Positions 16,800-26,535 of a DNA stretch of 64,000 nt are shown here, one piece after another; within the stretch, counting starts at the first letter, position 1, and every line of letters starts with the position of its first letter. Location of the stretch: assembly GCF_034424315.1 (NCBI RefSeq), contig NZ_CP139972.1, forward strand, positions 5,022,001-5,086,000. The letters run 5' to 3'. The translations under genes and the position numbers were made by a program. Under the pieces are notes generated by a model that was not told the DNA's origin, ran no database searches, and worked only from the letters and a program-made list of their open reading frames with translations. This stretch comes from Chitinophaga sancti. GTDB taxonomy: Bacteria; Bacteroidota; Bacteroidia; Chitinophagales; Chitinophagaceae.

Positions 16800-16846
16800 A
16801 TTATTGTTAAAACCCGCTACATGCATGTATAACTAAAAAATTAGTT

Positions 16847-16854
16847 TATTTTTG
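16847..16854 (+). promoter_or_regulatory. -7 box upstream of the beta-barrel/GLPGLI operon
   Basis: TATTTTTG fits TAnnTTTG exactly and would give a leader of about 55 nt before the ATG at 16915. No good -33 TTTG is present. A candidate promoter only. Confidence 0.4.
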
Positions 16855-16914
16855 GTGCGATAACTTAGCGGGACAAGTGTCGACGGATTTAACCCATGCA
16901 TCAAAAATTTACTG

Positions 16915-19707
16915 ATGAAAGCAGGACCTATACTCCTCTTTTTTTGTTTGTGCTCATGTTACCTATATGCCCAGCAGCCGTATGCCGTAAAAGGAAGTTT
17001 GACTGATTCAGCTGCCGGAATAAAGATTACTGATGCCACGATTAGCGTACTCACAGCAAAGGATTCCACCCTTTGTAAGTTCATCTGGAATACTTCCAGT
17101 CACAATTTTTCTGTGCCACTTAAAGAAGGTGGCAACTATATTCTGCTCATATCCTACCCGGGATATGCCGACTACACCGCAGGATTCAGCCTGGACTCCA
17201 CCAAACCAGTCTACGATTTCCGGGGCATTAATATGCTCCTCAAATCGCGGCTATTAACGGAAGTACTGATCCAGGGCAAGAAAGCGGAAATGAAGATCAA
17301 AGGCGATACAACCGAGTATGACGCCACGGCATTTCATGTAGAACCCAATGCAAAGGTAGAAGACCTGCTCCGGCAGTTTCCCGGCATTGAAGTAGACAAA
17401 GACGGCAAGATCACTGCCCAGGGAAAAACCGTGAACAAGGTGCTCGTGGATGGTGAAGAATTCTTTGGTGACGACCCAACACTCGTCACTAAAAACATCC
17501 GTGCCGACATGGTAGACAAGGTACAGCTCTACGATCGTACCAGTGACCAGGCCAACTTTACAGGTATTGATGATGGGAAAAAAGAAAAGACACTCAACAT
17601 CAAACTCAAGGAAGACAAGAAAAACGGATACTTTGGCAAGGTCGAGGCCTCTGCTGGTACTGACAAGTTCTACACCGGCAAAATGATGTTCAATGCATTC
17701 AAAGGCAAAGAAAGGTTCTCAGCTTTCGGCATCCTTGACAATACCGGACACCTGGGCATGGACTGGGGAGACAACAGCAAGTACGGTATGAGTAATTTCA
17801 ACTTCAATTTTGGTGACGATGGCAGCATCCGCATTACCGGTTCCGGCAACGATGAACTGGAAAGCTACAACGGCGAATACTATGGCGAAGGCCTACCCAC
17901 CGCAAGAAACGGTGGTCTGCACTACGACAATAAGTTCAACAACGACAAAGCCACCGTCAACGTCAATTATAGAATAGGTACCCTGGCTGTAGATGGCAAC
18001 AAAAATGTACTGACACAGAACACGCTGCCTTCTTCCTATATTAATACCAACTCAAACCAGGCATTCCATAATTACCTCTTCCGCCAAAAAGGAAATGGCC
18101 GCTTTGAGTATAAACTGGATACAAGCAGCAGCCTCATTGTCAATGCCGCTGGTGGCATCAGGCATAGCTCTGTAGACAACGAGTATAGTACTACCAGCCT
18201 TCGCCAGGATAGTACCTTACTCAATACCAACAACAGAGCCATTCATTCTAAAACTGATGAAAATACTTTTGATGCCGGGCTCTTATTCAATAAAACATTG
18301 AAAAAGAAAGGCCGCAAATTCACCATGGGTATCAGTGAAAGTCATTCCAGCAGCACAGGTAATGAGCTATTGAAATCTGACATCAATTATTATAATACAA
18401 AAGGAGAACAGGATAGTAGTGTGATCAACGATCAGAACAGGGTACAACATAGTGACAACAATACCCTGACTGCCAATGCTACGTTCAACGAACCATTGTC
18501 AGAAAAAGCATCACTTTCGTTCTCTTACGACTTCGTCATGACGAATGCTAACAGCAATCTGAACACCTACAAAAAATCGGCGGATGAAAAGTATAATGTG
18601 TTGGATAGCCTGTACAGCAACGATTTTAAGATAGACAATTTCTCCAACCAGGCAGGCGTTATGTTCCTTTACAAGACGGCCAAATTCCGTTTCAATGGTG
18701 GCACTAAAGTGTCTAACGTATCATTTGAACAGCTAAACCATTACGACAATACGATCTTCAGGCGGAACTTTGTCAACTATAATCCACAGATCAACTTTAC
18801 CTACAATTTTAGCCAGTCAAGGTCCATGAGCCTCTATATGAACAGGAGAACGCAATTGCCTAATGTGACGCAATTACAACCTGTCAGGATTAACACGGAC
18901 CCGCTGAATGTACACCTGGGTAACCCTGATCTGAAACCTTCTTATAGTGAGGATATCTATTGGAATTACAATTCCTATAAGGCGATCACGGAGCAATACT
19001 TTTACCTGAATGCGAACTTCTCCCTAAGACACAATGCAATCGTTTCGAATGCAAGCACAGATTCTGTTGGTGCCAGCACCTATCAATATGCAAATATCAA
19101 CAAGGATGGCTACAATGGCGGTATCTGGGCAACGTACGATTTCAAATTGAAATGGTGGGGTCTGCACTTATCCACATCAATGAACGGAAATACAAATGTG
19201 TCTTACAACATGGTGAATAGCATCCTGAATAAGTCTACATCTTATTCTATTTCACCACAGTTCTCACTCAGAAAAAATGGGAAAAAGAAAGGATACGCTG
19301 AGTTAAACTTCGAGCCGACCTATGACATTCAAAAATCCTCACTGCTGCCAAACATGAATAGCAATGGTTTGGGCTACAATATTGGTGGTGAGACCCGGGT
19401 ATTCCTCCCCGCCGATTTCGAGTTCTATTCCAACGTAAGCTTCAGGTATACGCCAAAAACCAAATCGTTCAATACAGATCTGAAAAGAACACTCTGGAAT
19501 ATGGAAATAGGCAGGAAATTCCTGAAGGAGAAACAGCTGAGAGTTGCGATGACGGTGAATGACCTGCTGAACCAGAACACCGGGTTTAACAGGAATGTAT
19601 CTGGGAGCCTGATCACGCAGAATACCTATACCACCATCAAAAGATATTATACGCTCACCATCACCTGGGATTTCAACAAGATGGGTGGTGCAAAACCTAA
19701 ATCATGA
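16915..19707 (+). CDS. Outer membrane beta-barrel protein with carboxypeptidase-like N-domain
   Basis: A 930-aa outer-membrane protein. A signal peptide (ending CSCYLYAQQ) is followed by a CarboxypepD_reg-like domain (about 23-110), a plug-like region with EDLLRQFPGIEVDKDGKITA and VNKVLVDGEEFFGDDP, and a long barrel (about 215-930) ending in aromatic beta strands (RYYTLTITWDF). This is the TonB-receptor-like family (OMP_b-brl_3) whose genes are commonly coupled to GLPGLI genes, as here with a 4-bp ATGA overlap. Cargo unknown; a short peptide or metal complex is possible. It is not a SusC type: there is no SusD partner beside it. Confidence 0.9.
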   Translation: MKAGPILLFFCLCSCYLYAQQPYAVKGSLTDSAAGIKITDATISVLTAKDSTLCKFIWNTSSHNFSVPLKEGGNYILLISYPGYADYTAGFSLDSTKPVYDFRGINMLLKSRLLTEVLIQGKKAEMKIKGDTTEYDATAFHVEPNAKVEDLLRQFPGIEVDKDGKITAQGKTVNKVLVDGEEFFGDDPTLVTKNIRADMVDKVQLYDRTSDQANFTGIDDGKKEKTLNIKLKEDKKNGYFGKVEASAGTDKFYTGKMMFNAFKGKERFSAFGILDNTGHLGMDWGDNSKYGMSNFNFNFGDDGSIRITGSGNDELESYNGEYYGEGLPTARNGGLHYDNKFNNDKATVNVNYRIGTLAVDGNKNVLTQNTLPSSYINTNSNQAFHNYLFRQKGNGRFEYKLDTSSSLIVNAAGGIRHSSVDNEYSTTSLRQDSTLLNTNNRAIHSKTDENTFDAGLLFNKTLKKKGRKFTMGISESHSSSTGNELLKSDINYYNTKGEQDSSVINDQNRVQHSDNNTLTANATFNEPLSEKASLSFSYDFVMTNANSNLNTYKKSADEKYNVLDSLYSNDFKIDNFSNQAGVMFLYKTAKFRFNGGTKVSNVSFEQLNHYDNTIFRRNFVNYNPQINFTYNFSQSRSMSLYMNRRTQLPNVTQLQPVRINTDPLNVHLGNPDLKPSYSEDIYWNYNSYKAITEQYFYLNANFSLRHNAIVSNASTDSVGASTYQYANINKDGYNGGIWATYDFKLKWWGLHLSTSMNGNTNVSYNMVNSILNKSTSYSISPQFSLRKNGKKKGYAELNFEPTYDIQKSSLLPNMNSNGLGYNIGGETRVFLPADFEFYSNVSFRYTPKTKSFNTDLKRTLWNMEIGRKFLKEKQLRVAMTVNDLLNQNTGFNRNVSGSLITQNTYTTIKRYYTLTITWDFNKMGGAKPKS

Positions 19708-20465
19708 GAACGCTCTATATACTGATTGCTGTATGTCTGTTGGGCGTACATCCATTGATGGCGCAACAGCGCTTTCCATCCAGCGGTACGATCACGTTTG
19801 AAAAAACGCTGAATGTGCATGCATATATCAATAAGCGCCTGAAAGAAAGACCCAATGAAGGTTTTTCCAAACAATTATACGAGTCATACAAAAACGCCAA
19901 TCCCCAGTTCAAAAGGCTCTATTCCAAATTGCTCTTTTCCGGGAACCATACTTTGTTCACACCCTTGCCTGATGCCGGGGCACAGGATTTTATGTCAGGC
20001 TCCATCGGGATCTATCAGGCAAATACGATCTATACAGATCTGGGTACAGGTTTATCTACCTGTCAGAAAGAGGTGTATGGAGACAAACTGCTCATCAGGG
20101 ATACGGCACGGGTGATCCAATGGAAGATTACGAGTGAGACCAGGGAAATAGCCGGCTATCAGTGCCGGAGAGCAAATGCGATTATTATGGATTCTATATA
20201 TGTGGTTGCATTTTACACAGACCAGATCCATGTATCCGGAGGACCGGAATCCTTTACAGGATTGCCAGGAATGATCCTGGGTGTAGCGCTGCCTCATGAT
20301 AACGTCACCTGGTTTGCAACGAGTATAGATCTGACTTCAGTACCGGCAACGAGTATGGTAACGCCTAAGAAAGGGAAGGAGATGAAGACCTTGGAAATGA
20401 GAGAAAAGATCAAAACTGTGTGGGGGGATAATATAGGTGGCCTGATGTGGTGGCTTGAATTATAA
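19704..20465 (+). CDS. GLPGLI family protein
   Basis: A 253-aa periplasmic protein with a signal peptide (MRTLYILIAVCLLGVHPLMAQQ) and the defining motif FTGLPGMILGVALPHDNVTWFA at about residues 187-208. It overlaps the barrel gene by 4 bp (ATGA), so they are translationally coupled. The family is known as a Bacteroidota TIGR01200-type partner of TonB-receptor-like proteins; its biochemical role is not established. A strong terminator follows. Confidence 0.92.
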   Translation: MRTLYILIAVCLLGVHPLMAQQRFPSSGTITFEKTLNVHAYINKRLKERPNEGFSKQLYESYKNANPQFKRLYSKLLFSGNHTLFTPLPDAGAQDFMSGSIGIYQANTIYTDLGTGLSTCQKEVYGDKLLIRDTARVIQWKITSETREIAGYQCRRANAIIMDSIYVVAFYTDQIHVSGGPESFTGLPGMILGVALPHDNVTWFATSIDLTSVPATSMVTPKKGKEMKTLEMREKIKTVWGDNIGGLMWWLEL

Positions 20466-20492
20466 TTAAATTTAGTAAATAGATCAGATCAT

Positions 20493-20537
20493 AAACAGGA
20501 AGCAATTCCCCACCTGGGAGAATTGCTTCCTGTTTTA
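20493..20537 (+). terminator. Terminator after GLPGLI gene
   Basis: A perfect 15-bp inverted repeat (20493-20507 with 20521-20535) with a 13-nt loop ends in TTTTA. It lies 27 bp after the GLPGLI stop. Confidence 0.8.
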
Positions 20538-20706
20538 GGTTTAGGCAGTGCCACCCAACTTAAGCGCAAATGTCACCATTACCACCCGGCCATCTCCTAT
20601 CAGCCGCAGGATCCTGCTCTCCCGTATTTGCTTCCCGATTTTAACCCGGGTTAAAATTTTCCTTCCCTCTTCTTTCGAGATTTGTATCACTAAAACAACA
20701 AACAAT

Positions 20707-21198
20707 ATGATCTCTTTATCCGTACTCGGTACTATCCATACCATTATTGCGATTGTCGCTATCCTTTTTGCAATGGCAGCCTTTGTTCAATCCGGCAAAA
20801 TTCAACCCGGCACCACTACAGGGAATTATTATTCCATCCTCACGGTTCTTGCCTGTTTTACGGCTTTTGGCCTTTCCAAAGCAGGTGGTTTTAATCCGGG
20901 TCATGCCTTGGCGATCATGATCCTGGTTTTCTTAGGGATTGCCTATCTACTTACTCGCTCCGCAAAAGCATGGACGAAGTATGTACAGAATTTCCTTATG
21001 ACCACTACTTTATTGTTGTCGCTGATCCCTGCGGTGAACGAAACGCTGACCCGTCTGCCACTGGGGCATCCGCTGGCTACAGACATCAGTTCTCCGGCTA
21101 TTGCCAAAACGCTCATGGCCCTGCTCATTCTCTACGTGATTGCCCTGATCCTTCAATCTGTATTCATTCGTAAAATGCAGGGGGCTACCCGCAAATGA
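20707..21198 (+). CDS. Small integral membrane protein
   Basis: A 163-aa protein with four predicted membrane helices (about residues 4-24, 40-56, 66-84 and 100-160 in two hydrophobic blocks). It contains histidines near membrane faces (TIH, GHALAIM, GHPLA) but no motif I can name; heme-binding or DUF2306-like roles are possible and unproven. The ATG at 20707 is chosen since the upstream part of the open frame is hydrophilic and lies across a plausible promoter. Stand-alone gene. Confidence 0.7.
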   Translation: MISLSVLGTIHTIIAIVAILFAMAAFVQSGKIQPGTTTGNYYSILTVLACFTAFGLSKAGGFNPGHALAIMILVFLGIAYLLTRSAKAWTKYVQNFLMTTTLLLSLIPAVNETLTRLPLGHPLATDISSPAIAKTLMALLILYVIALILQSVFIRKMQGATRK

Positions 21199-21258
21199 GT
21201 CGTGTAATATTTTTAATTGAATTGATTCACAATGGATTAAGCTGATTTTGGGGAAATA

Positions 21259-21412
21259 GATCATCCCGGCTGGCACTTAAGGCTGGTGATGCCTCAAAAA
21301 TAGAGTTGAGCCCGGAATGATCCGTATATAAGCCGTAGATAACCCGCCTCTTTAAAGATGCGGGTTATCTACGGCTTATAGGCGGGTTATTGGCGGGTTA
21401 TCTGCGGGTTAT
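21259..21412. repeat. Large palindrome and GCGGGTTAT repeats
   Basis: A perfect 21-bp inverted repeat (21327-21347 with 21360-21380) encloses a 12-nt loop. Its right arm begins a run of the 9-mer GCGGGTTAT at 21360, 21382, 21393 and 21404, the last three spaced by 11 bp, one helix turn. An imperfect inverted repeat (21259-21271 with 21310-21322) precedes it. This occupies the gap between the small membrane gene and the 592-aa gene. It could be a terminator for the former, a protein-binding array controlling the latter, or a repeat element. The remaining 200 bp of the gap shows nothing I recognise. Confidence 0.6.
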
Positions 21413-21634
21413 CTCCCTTTTTGAACAGGCGAAGCCCGATGTTGGGCCGGCAAAAGGCCCCTGCCAGTAAGTGATAAGTACAACGAATCATTTGGGGAGG
21501 TGGTCAATAGTAAGAAAATCCAAGTTGCAACACCAAAAAAGCAAATTCAAATCAGTAAAAACATCTGAGCGACATCAGTCAGGGAACTGCTCACCGTCAG
21601 TTATCTGGCAAAAATATCTGGTGAACTTTACCTT

Positions 21635-23413
21635 ATGAACACTACGACGTTGCACCACTTCCATATCCCAGTTCTCGGCCTGGGGTATACCATCGACACA
21701 CCAGCCAAAGTGGCGAGATTCGGGATCTCGTCAGTCATATCGATCACCGACGATGTTGTGATAGAGAGTATGCGGGCACATTATTCTAAACTTTTAGACA
21801 AACCTTACGAACCTATCAGCGAGCGCGCAGAAGATCATAGAGCCAGAAGAATTACAGGTTACCTGGACCTGATCCACGAAATGGTGGAACGCCAGATGAC
21901 CACTTTACGCGAATTGCCTTTCTTTGAAGATAACGAACTGAGTAAATATTTCGAATTACTTCCCGACGATGTTCCTGTAAAACAACTCTACCTGAAAATG
22001 CTGGATGGGGAACCTGTAGACCAGGATTACCTGCGTAGCCAGCTGGTAGCAGGTGCTATTGATGTGAACATCATGTGTAAGGTGGATAATTTACGCTATG
22101 ATAAGAACGGCGACCTGCTGCCGGAGAAATACTCTGATGCCATTGCTGCATTGAGGGGTTTTGCGGATAGTAAACTGAGCAGTTCTGTTGTATTATCAGC
22201 TGGTTATAATCCACGCCTGTACAATTACGTAGAGCAGCTGCCTGATTTCCTGCCTGATGAAAATGGTAAACTGAAGAAAAAGATCATTCTGAAAGTGAGC
22301 GATTTCCGTTCTGCACTGATACAAGGTAAACTGTTTGCTAAAAAAGGAGTTTGGATCTCTGAATTCAGAATTGAGTCCGGTCTGAACTGTGGCGGACATG
22401 CTTTTGCTACAGAAGGTCTGCTGCTGGGTCCTATCCTGGAAGAATTCAGGAATAAGAGAGCAGATCTCGCTGCTGAGTTATTTGCTTTGTGCAGCGCTAC
22501 TAAACACTATCCGGTACAGCCACCTCAACTGATCACTGTACAGGGTGGTATCGGAACTGCGCATGAACAGGACTTCCTTTTAGAATATTATGCGATGGAT
22601 GCTACAGGTTGGGGAAGCCCATTCCTGCTGGTACCGGAAGCGACTAACGTAGACGATGAAACGCTTCAGCAACTGGCTACTGCCAAAAAGGAAGATTATT
22701 ATGTAAGTGATGCTTCTCCACTGGGTGTACCTTTCAATAATCTGCGCAATACTTCTTCTGAAAGACAGCGTGAAATGAGAATTGAGAAAAACAGACCGGG
22801 TAGCCCCTGCTATAAAAAATTCCTGGTAACAGATACGCAGTTTACCAAAGCACCTATCTGTACGGCATCCAGAGAATATCAAAACCTGAAGCTAAAAGAA
22901 CTGGAAGCAAAGAACCTGAGTGGTGAAGAATACAGGGAAGCATTTGAAAAGATAGTGGTAAAAGACTGTCTTTGCGAAGGGTTGACGACTTCTGTGCTGA
23001 TCAATAATGAATTGCCGTTAAACCACAACCTGTCAGCAGTAACTATCTGTCCGGGTCCAAACCTGGCTTATTTCTCAGGTACGTTCTCCCTGGCAGAAAT
23101 GGTGAATCATATTTACGGCAGGGTAAACATTCTGAATAAACTTTACCGTCCGAATATGTTCATCAATGAACTGCACCTGTACATGGATTATTTCAAAAAG
23201 AAATTAGCCACCAGCAGTTCACTGACAGCACAGCAGGCAAAATCTTTACAAACATTCAAGAAGAACCTGCTGAGTGGTATAGAATATTATAAACAACTGG
23301 CGGAGCAATTTAAGAAGGAAAGCAACGAATACATCGCCCAGATGCGGGCAGAACTGGATCACGCAGTGATGACGTTGAATTTGCCTACTTTTAATCCTTG
23401 CCCAACAGTTTAA
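21635..23413 (+). CDS. Uncharacterised 592-aa cysteine-containing protein
   Basis: A long soluble protein with no signal peptide; family not recognised with confidence. The N-terminus (IPVLGLGYTIDTPAKVARFGISSVISITDD) and the SGLNCGGHAFATEGLLLGP segment look like an alpha/beta-barrel enzyme of the flavin oxidoreductase kind, but this is only an impression. Cysteines occur in conserved-looking contexts: NCGGHAF, CSATKHYP, CYKKF, CTASREYQ, CLCEGL and ICPGPNLAYF, a set that could hold a metal or Fe-S centre. The C-terminal 100 residues are helical and coiled-coil-like (LKTFKKNLLSGIEYYKQLAEQF region). It is preceded by a palindrome and repeats and followed by a convergent lipoprotein gene. Confidence 0.75.
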   Translation: MNTTTLHHFHIPVLGLGYTIDTPAKVARFGISSVISITDDVVIESMRAHYSKLLDKPYEPISERAEDHRARRITGYLDLIHEMVERQMTTLRELPFFEDNELSKYFELLPDDVPVKQLYLKMLDGEPVDQDYLRSQLVAGAIDVNIMCKVDNLRYDKNGDLLPEKYSDAIAALRGFADSKLSSSVVLSAGYNPRLYNYVEQLPDFLPDENGKLKKKIILKVSDFRSALIQGKLFAKKGVWISEFRIESGLNCGGHAFATEGLLLGPILEEFRNKRADLAAELFALCSATKHYPVQPPQLITVQGGIGTAHEQDFLLEYYAMDATGWGSPFLLVPEATNVDDETLQQLATAKKEDYYVSDASPLGVPFNNLRNTSSERQREMRIEKNRPGSPCYKKFLVTDTQFTKAPICTASREYQNLKLKELEAKNLSGEEYREAFEKIVVKDCLCEGLTTSVLINNELPLNHNLSAVTICPGPNLAYFSGTFSLAEMVNHIYGRVNILNKLYRPNMFINELHLYMDYFKKKLATSSSLTAQQAKSLQTFKKNLLSGIEYYKQLAEQFKKESNEYIAQMRAELDHAVMTLNLPTFNPCPTV

Positions 23414-23464
23414 TATATCCGATAGGCTACTGCCAGTGAATTGGCACGTTGCCTATCAAAAACT

Positions 23465-23989
23465 TTAATCAATACGCATTGCCAGCAGGGCATTTCTGGA
23501 GCTTTCTATAAAGGAAGTATCGGCATCGGGGGAACGTTTTTCAAATAAGAGTGTAAGCGTACGTCCTTTTCTAAGCGTTGAGGCCTCCACCGTTTGCAGA
23601 TAGAAAGAGTCCTGCTGGAAATTGCTTCCATAAATATGGAATTGATTTCCATTGATATCCATAATGGTATCAATAAGTAGTTGTTCATGCCTGGAAAATA
23701 ACTGTTGAATAACTGCTGCAGTATCGTAAATCTTGTCGACAGATAAGTATACAGTAAGGCGGTCACTGTTGTTCAACGGTAATATTCTGGGCTGATAACG
23801 GTACATGAGATAGTCCTTACCCATCTCATACTGTACAAATGAGAATGCTGTATCATACTGCGATGGCAGCTGGATGGTAATGACACCTATACTATCTCCT
23901 AAAGGGATTTTTCTGCCTTCCGGCAAATAAGACGGCTGTTTGCAGGCAAAAGCCATACACACAGGCATTACGAACATGTAAGGTTTCAT
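23465..23989 (-). CDS. Predicted lipoprotein of unknown function
   Basis: A 174-aa protein whose N-terminus (MKPYMFVMPVCMAFAC then KQPSY) has a lipobox-like AFAC with the acylated Cys at about residue 16. The mature part has alternating beta-strand patterns (VITIQLPSQYDTAFSFVQYEM, RLTVYLSVDKIY) and no known motif. It converges on the 592-aa gene with a 51-bp gap. Function unknown. Confidence 0.6.
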   Translation of the reverse strand: MKPYMFVMPVCMAFACKQPSYLPEGRKIPLGDSIGVITIQLPSQYDTAFSFVQYEMGKDYLMYRYQPRILPLNNSDRLTVYLSVDKIYDTAAVIQQLFSRHEQLLIDTIMDINGNQFHIYGSNFQQDSFYLQTVEASTLRKGRTLTLLFEKRSPDADTSFIESSRNALLAMRID

Positions 23990-24457
23990 AGGTCAGGATA
24001 TAAATTATACCACTGTTCAAAAAATATTTTTCCCGGTGGTTACTTTAAAAATAACGTATTTTTTGGAGGTACTGATATGTTTTTGAGCCATCTCAAGGTC
24101 AAAAATCATATATTTTTTTATCCACTCCTCGCAATTTTCAGCCGGTATTTCCTAAAAACCTATTTCCCAATATTTTGCAATCCTCTACGATTTGTTAAAA
24201 CTTTTTGGAATTCAAAAAATAGTTATAATCTTTGTATGGTAATAATATTTACAATGTACAATAAGCCCGCAAATTGCACCTTTCGTAATCTGCACTACTT
24301 TATCAACACGATCTTCAATACTTCCCCACCAGTATTTTAATCCGGTTTTTTCAACAACAAATTACGACTGCGTACGCGCAAAAAATGTACAGGTATAGGG
24401 ACCTACCTGGCATGAATTCCTTTTTCTTATAAACAAATAAATAAACCAACAACTTTT
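23990..24457. other. A+T-rich intergenic region upstream of flotillin gene
   Basis: No gene is supported. One open frame of 87 codons exists on the plus strand, but its translation (rich in Phe, Asn and Lys with no initiation site) does not look like a protein. TAATCTTTG at about 24231 is close to a -7 box but has one base too many. Probably the control region for the flotillin and lipoprotein genes, which diverge here. Confidence 0.5.
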
Positions 24458-26374
24458 ATGCAAACAACTGATGTAATCAGGTGGCTGATGCTGCTTGGCA
24501 TCCCCGTACTATGCCTTATAATGTACCGTTTCATTCTCCGCGTATTCTTTGGCCTTGTGATTGTACCCGAAGATAAGATTGGTCTCGTCACCAAAAAGTA
24601 TGTACTGATGGGTAAACAGGAACTCCCCGCAGGCCGTATCCTGGCCACTGAAGGAGAAGCTGGTTTTCAGGCCCAAACCCTGGCCCCTGGTGTTTATTTC
24701 TGGATGTGGTTCTGGCAATACGATGTTAAGTTCCAGTCCTTTACTGTGATCCCTACCGGTAAAATCGGTCTGGTATTAGCACGGGATGGTGCTGAACTGC
24801 AACCCGGTGCTATCCTTGCACGCCGTGTAGATTGTGATGCATTCCAGAATGCCGAAGCATTCCTGAAAAATGGTGGTCAGAAAGGTCGTCAAACGGCGAT
24901 TATGACACCCGGTTCCTATCGTGTCAACACCTATATCTTTGAGATCGAAATCACCGACATGGTGAATGTACCTGACAATGCGGTGGGTATTGTCACTACG
25001 ATGGAAGGTAAGGCGATTGAAAACGGACAGATCGCAGGTAAGATCATCGAAGGTCACAGGAACTTCCAGGATGCCGATGCTTTCCTTGAAAAAGGCGGCT
25101 ACAAAGGTTTACAGGAACAGGTGATCCTCTCCGGTTCATACTTTATGAACCCGTGGTTTGCCAAAGTAGAGATGCGTACCATGACTGAAATTCCTATCAG
25201 CCATGTGGGTGTTGTAATCTCTTATGTTGGTAATGAAGGTGAAGACCTGAGTGGTACCGATTTCAAACATGGCAACATCGTAGGTAAAAACTACAAAGGT
25301 GTGTGGGCTGAACCCTTAGGCCCCGGTAAGTATCCTATCAATACTTACATTATGAAGGTGGAATACGTGCCTACTACCAACCTGGTGCTGAACTGGGCAA
25401 GTGCCCGCAGTGAAGCCCACCAGCTGGATAAAAACCTCTCTACTATTACCGTGCGCAGTAAGGATGGTTTTACTTTCAACCTCGACGTGGCGCAGATCAT
25501 TCACATTCCTGCTTCTGAAGCACCAAAGGTGATTGCACGCTTTGGTAACATGAGCAACCTCGTTACACAGGTACTGGAACCTACTATCGGTAACTACTTC
25601 CGTAACTCCGCGCAGGATGCTGAAGTGATCGACTTCCTGAAGAGCCGTAAGGAAAGACAGGAATCTGCAAAAATGCATATCGGTCGTGTACTGGAACAAT
25701 ACAACGTATTTGGTGTAGATACACTGATCGGTGATATCGTACCTCCTGAAAGCCTGATGAAAACACTGACTGATCGTAAGATCGCAGAAGAACAAAAGGT
25801 CACCTACGATACGCAGATGCGTGCGCAGGAAACCAGGCAGGCACTGGAAAAAGAAACGGCGATTGCAGAGATTCAGAAAGATATCGTGAAGGCAGACCAG
25901 GGTGTATTGATTGCGGAAAGAATTGCGGATGCATCTGTGAAGAAAGCGACTGGTGATGCAAACAGTGTACGCCTGCAAGCCAACGCAGAAGCGGATCGTA
26001 TGAAACTGCTGGCAAGTGGTGAAGCAGAAAAAGTAAGAGTACTGGCAAAAGCGGAAGCCGAAAGAACTGAATTAACAGCAAGAGCTGAAGCTGAAAAAAT
26101 ATCCTTAACAGGTAATGCGGAAGCGGAAAAGATTCTGGCAATTGGTAAATCAAGTGCTGAATCCTATAAGCTGGCGGTTGAAGCAATGGGTGGAAATAAC
26201 TTCACTCAATTGAAAGTGATGGAAGCGATCGGTGAACAGCATATCAAGATTATGCCTGACATCCTGATCGGTGGTGGTGGCGATGGCAGTAACGGTCCTA
26301 TTAGCGGACTGCTGGGTCTGAAGCTGCTGGAACAATTAGGTGAAAAAAATAATACACAAACACCTAAAGAATAA
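24458..26374 (+). CDS. Flotillin-like SPFH family membrane protein (enlarged N-terminal region)
   Basis: A 638-aa protein with one N-terminal membrane helix (about residues 7-30, LLGIPVLCLIMYRFILRVFF), a central SPFH/band-7 domain (about 300-430, NLVLNWASARSEAHQLDKNL to RKERQESAKMHIGRVLEQY), and a C-terminal coiled coil with EAEA-type repeats (about 455-580). Between helix and SPFH core lie three to four imperfect units of about 95 residues, each with an AFLKNGGQKGRQ-like segment and a PGSYRVNTY-like turn; this makes the protein longer than typical flotillins. Flotillins scaffold ordered membrane domains and often have an NfeD partner, not seen here. A terminator follows. Confidence 0.88.
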   Translation: MQTTDVIRWLMLLGIPVLCLIMYRFILRVFFGLVIVPEDKIGLVTKKYVLMGKQELPAGRILATEGEAGFQAQTLAPGVYFWMWFWQYDVKFQSFTVIPTGKIGLVLARDGAELQPGAILARRVDCDAFQNAEAFLKNGGQKGRQTAIMTPGSYRVNTYIFEIEITDMVNVPDNAVGIVTTMEGKAIENGQIAGKIIEGHRNFQDADAFLEKGGYKGLQEQVILSGSYFMNPWFAKVEMRTMTEIPISHVGVVISYVGNEGEDLSGTDFKHGNIVGKNYKGVWAEPLGPGKYPINTYIMKVEYVPTTNLVLNWASARSEAHQLDKNLSTITVRSKDGFTFNLDVAQIIHIPASEAPKVIARFGNMSNLVTQVLEPTIGNYFRNSAQDAEVIDFLKSRKERQESAKMHIGRVLEQYNVFGVDTLIGDIVPPESLMKTLTDRKIAEEQKVTYDTQMRAQETRQALEKETAIAEIQKDIVKADQGVLIAERIADASVKKATGDANSVRLQANAEADRMKLLASGEAEKVRVLAKAEAERTELTARAEAEKISLTGNAEAEKILAIGKSSAESYKLAVEAMGGNNFTQLKVMEAIGEQHIKIMPDILIGGGGDGSNGPISGLLGLKLLEQLGEKNNTQTPKE

Positions 26375-26414
26375 ACCGGCCTGCATCCTGTTTTATCCCT
26401 TTTCCTTTTACCCG

Positions 26415-26450
26415 GAGGCTGTCTCAATACAATGAGCAGCCTCTTTTTTT
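26415..26450 (+). terminator. Terminator after flotillin gene
   Basis: GAGGCTG (26415-26421) pairs with CAGCCTC (26437-26443), extended by CTCA/TGAG with a one-base bulge, and is followed by eight T residues. A standard rho-independent terminator 40 bp after the stop. Confidence 0.85.
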
Positions 26451-26485
26451 TATCCCATAATCAAATGGTTTAATCACATTTAAAA

Positions 26486-26514
26486 TTTGGTGCAACCGGG
26501 CTAGCCTAATATTG
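26486..26514 (+). promoter_or_regulatory. Promoter of the serine hydrolase gene
   Basis: TTTG at 26486-26489 and TAATATTG at 26507-26514 (one mismatch to TAnnTTTG) are 17 bp apart. The predicted transcript would begin near 26520, before the ATG at 26536 but after the alternative TTG start at 26512, which supports the ATG choice. Confidence 0.5.
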
Positions 26515-26535
26515 CCTTATCAAAATTGCACCGAC

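Noticed and set aside
21360..21412. CRISPR-like array from the GCGGGTTAT repeats
   Set aside because: Units are 9 bp with 2-13 bp between them, far too short for repeats and spacers, and no cas genes are present.
24077..24340. 87-codon frame upstream of the flotillin gene
   Set aside because: Composition (Phe, Asn, Lys, Tyr rich) follows the A+T content, and there is no initiation context or homology.
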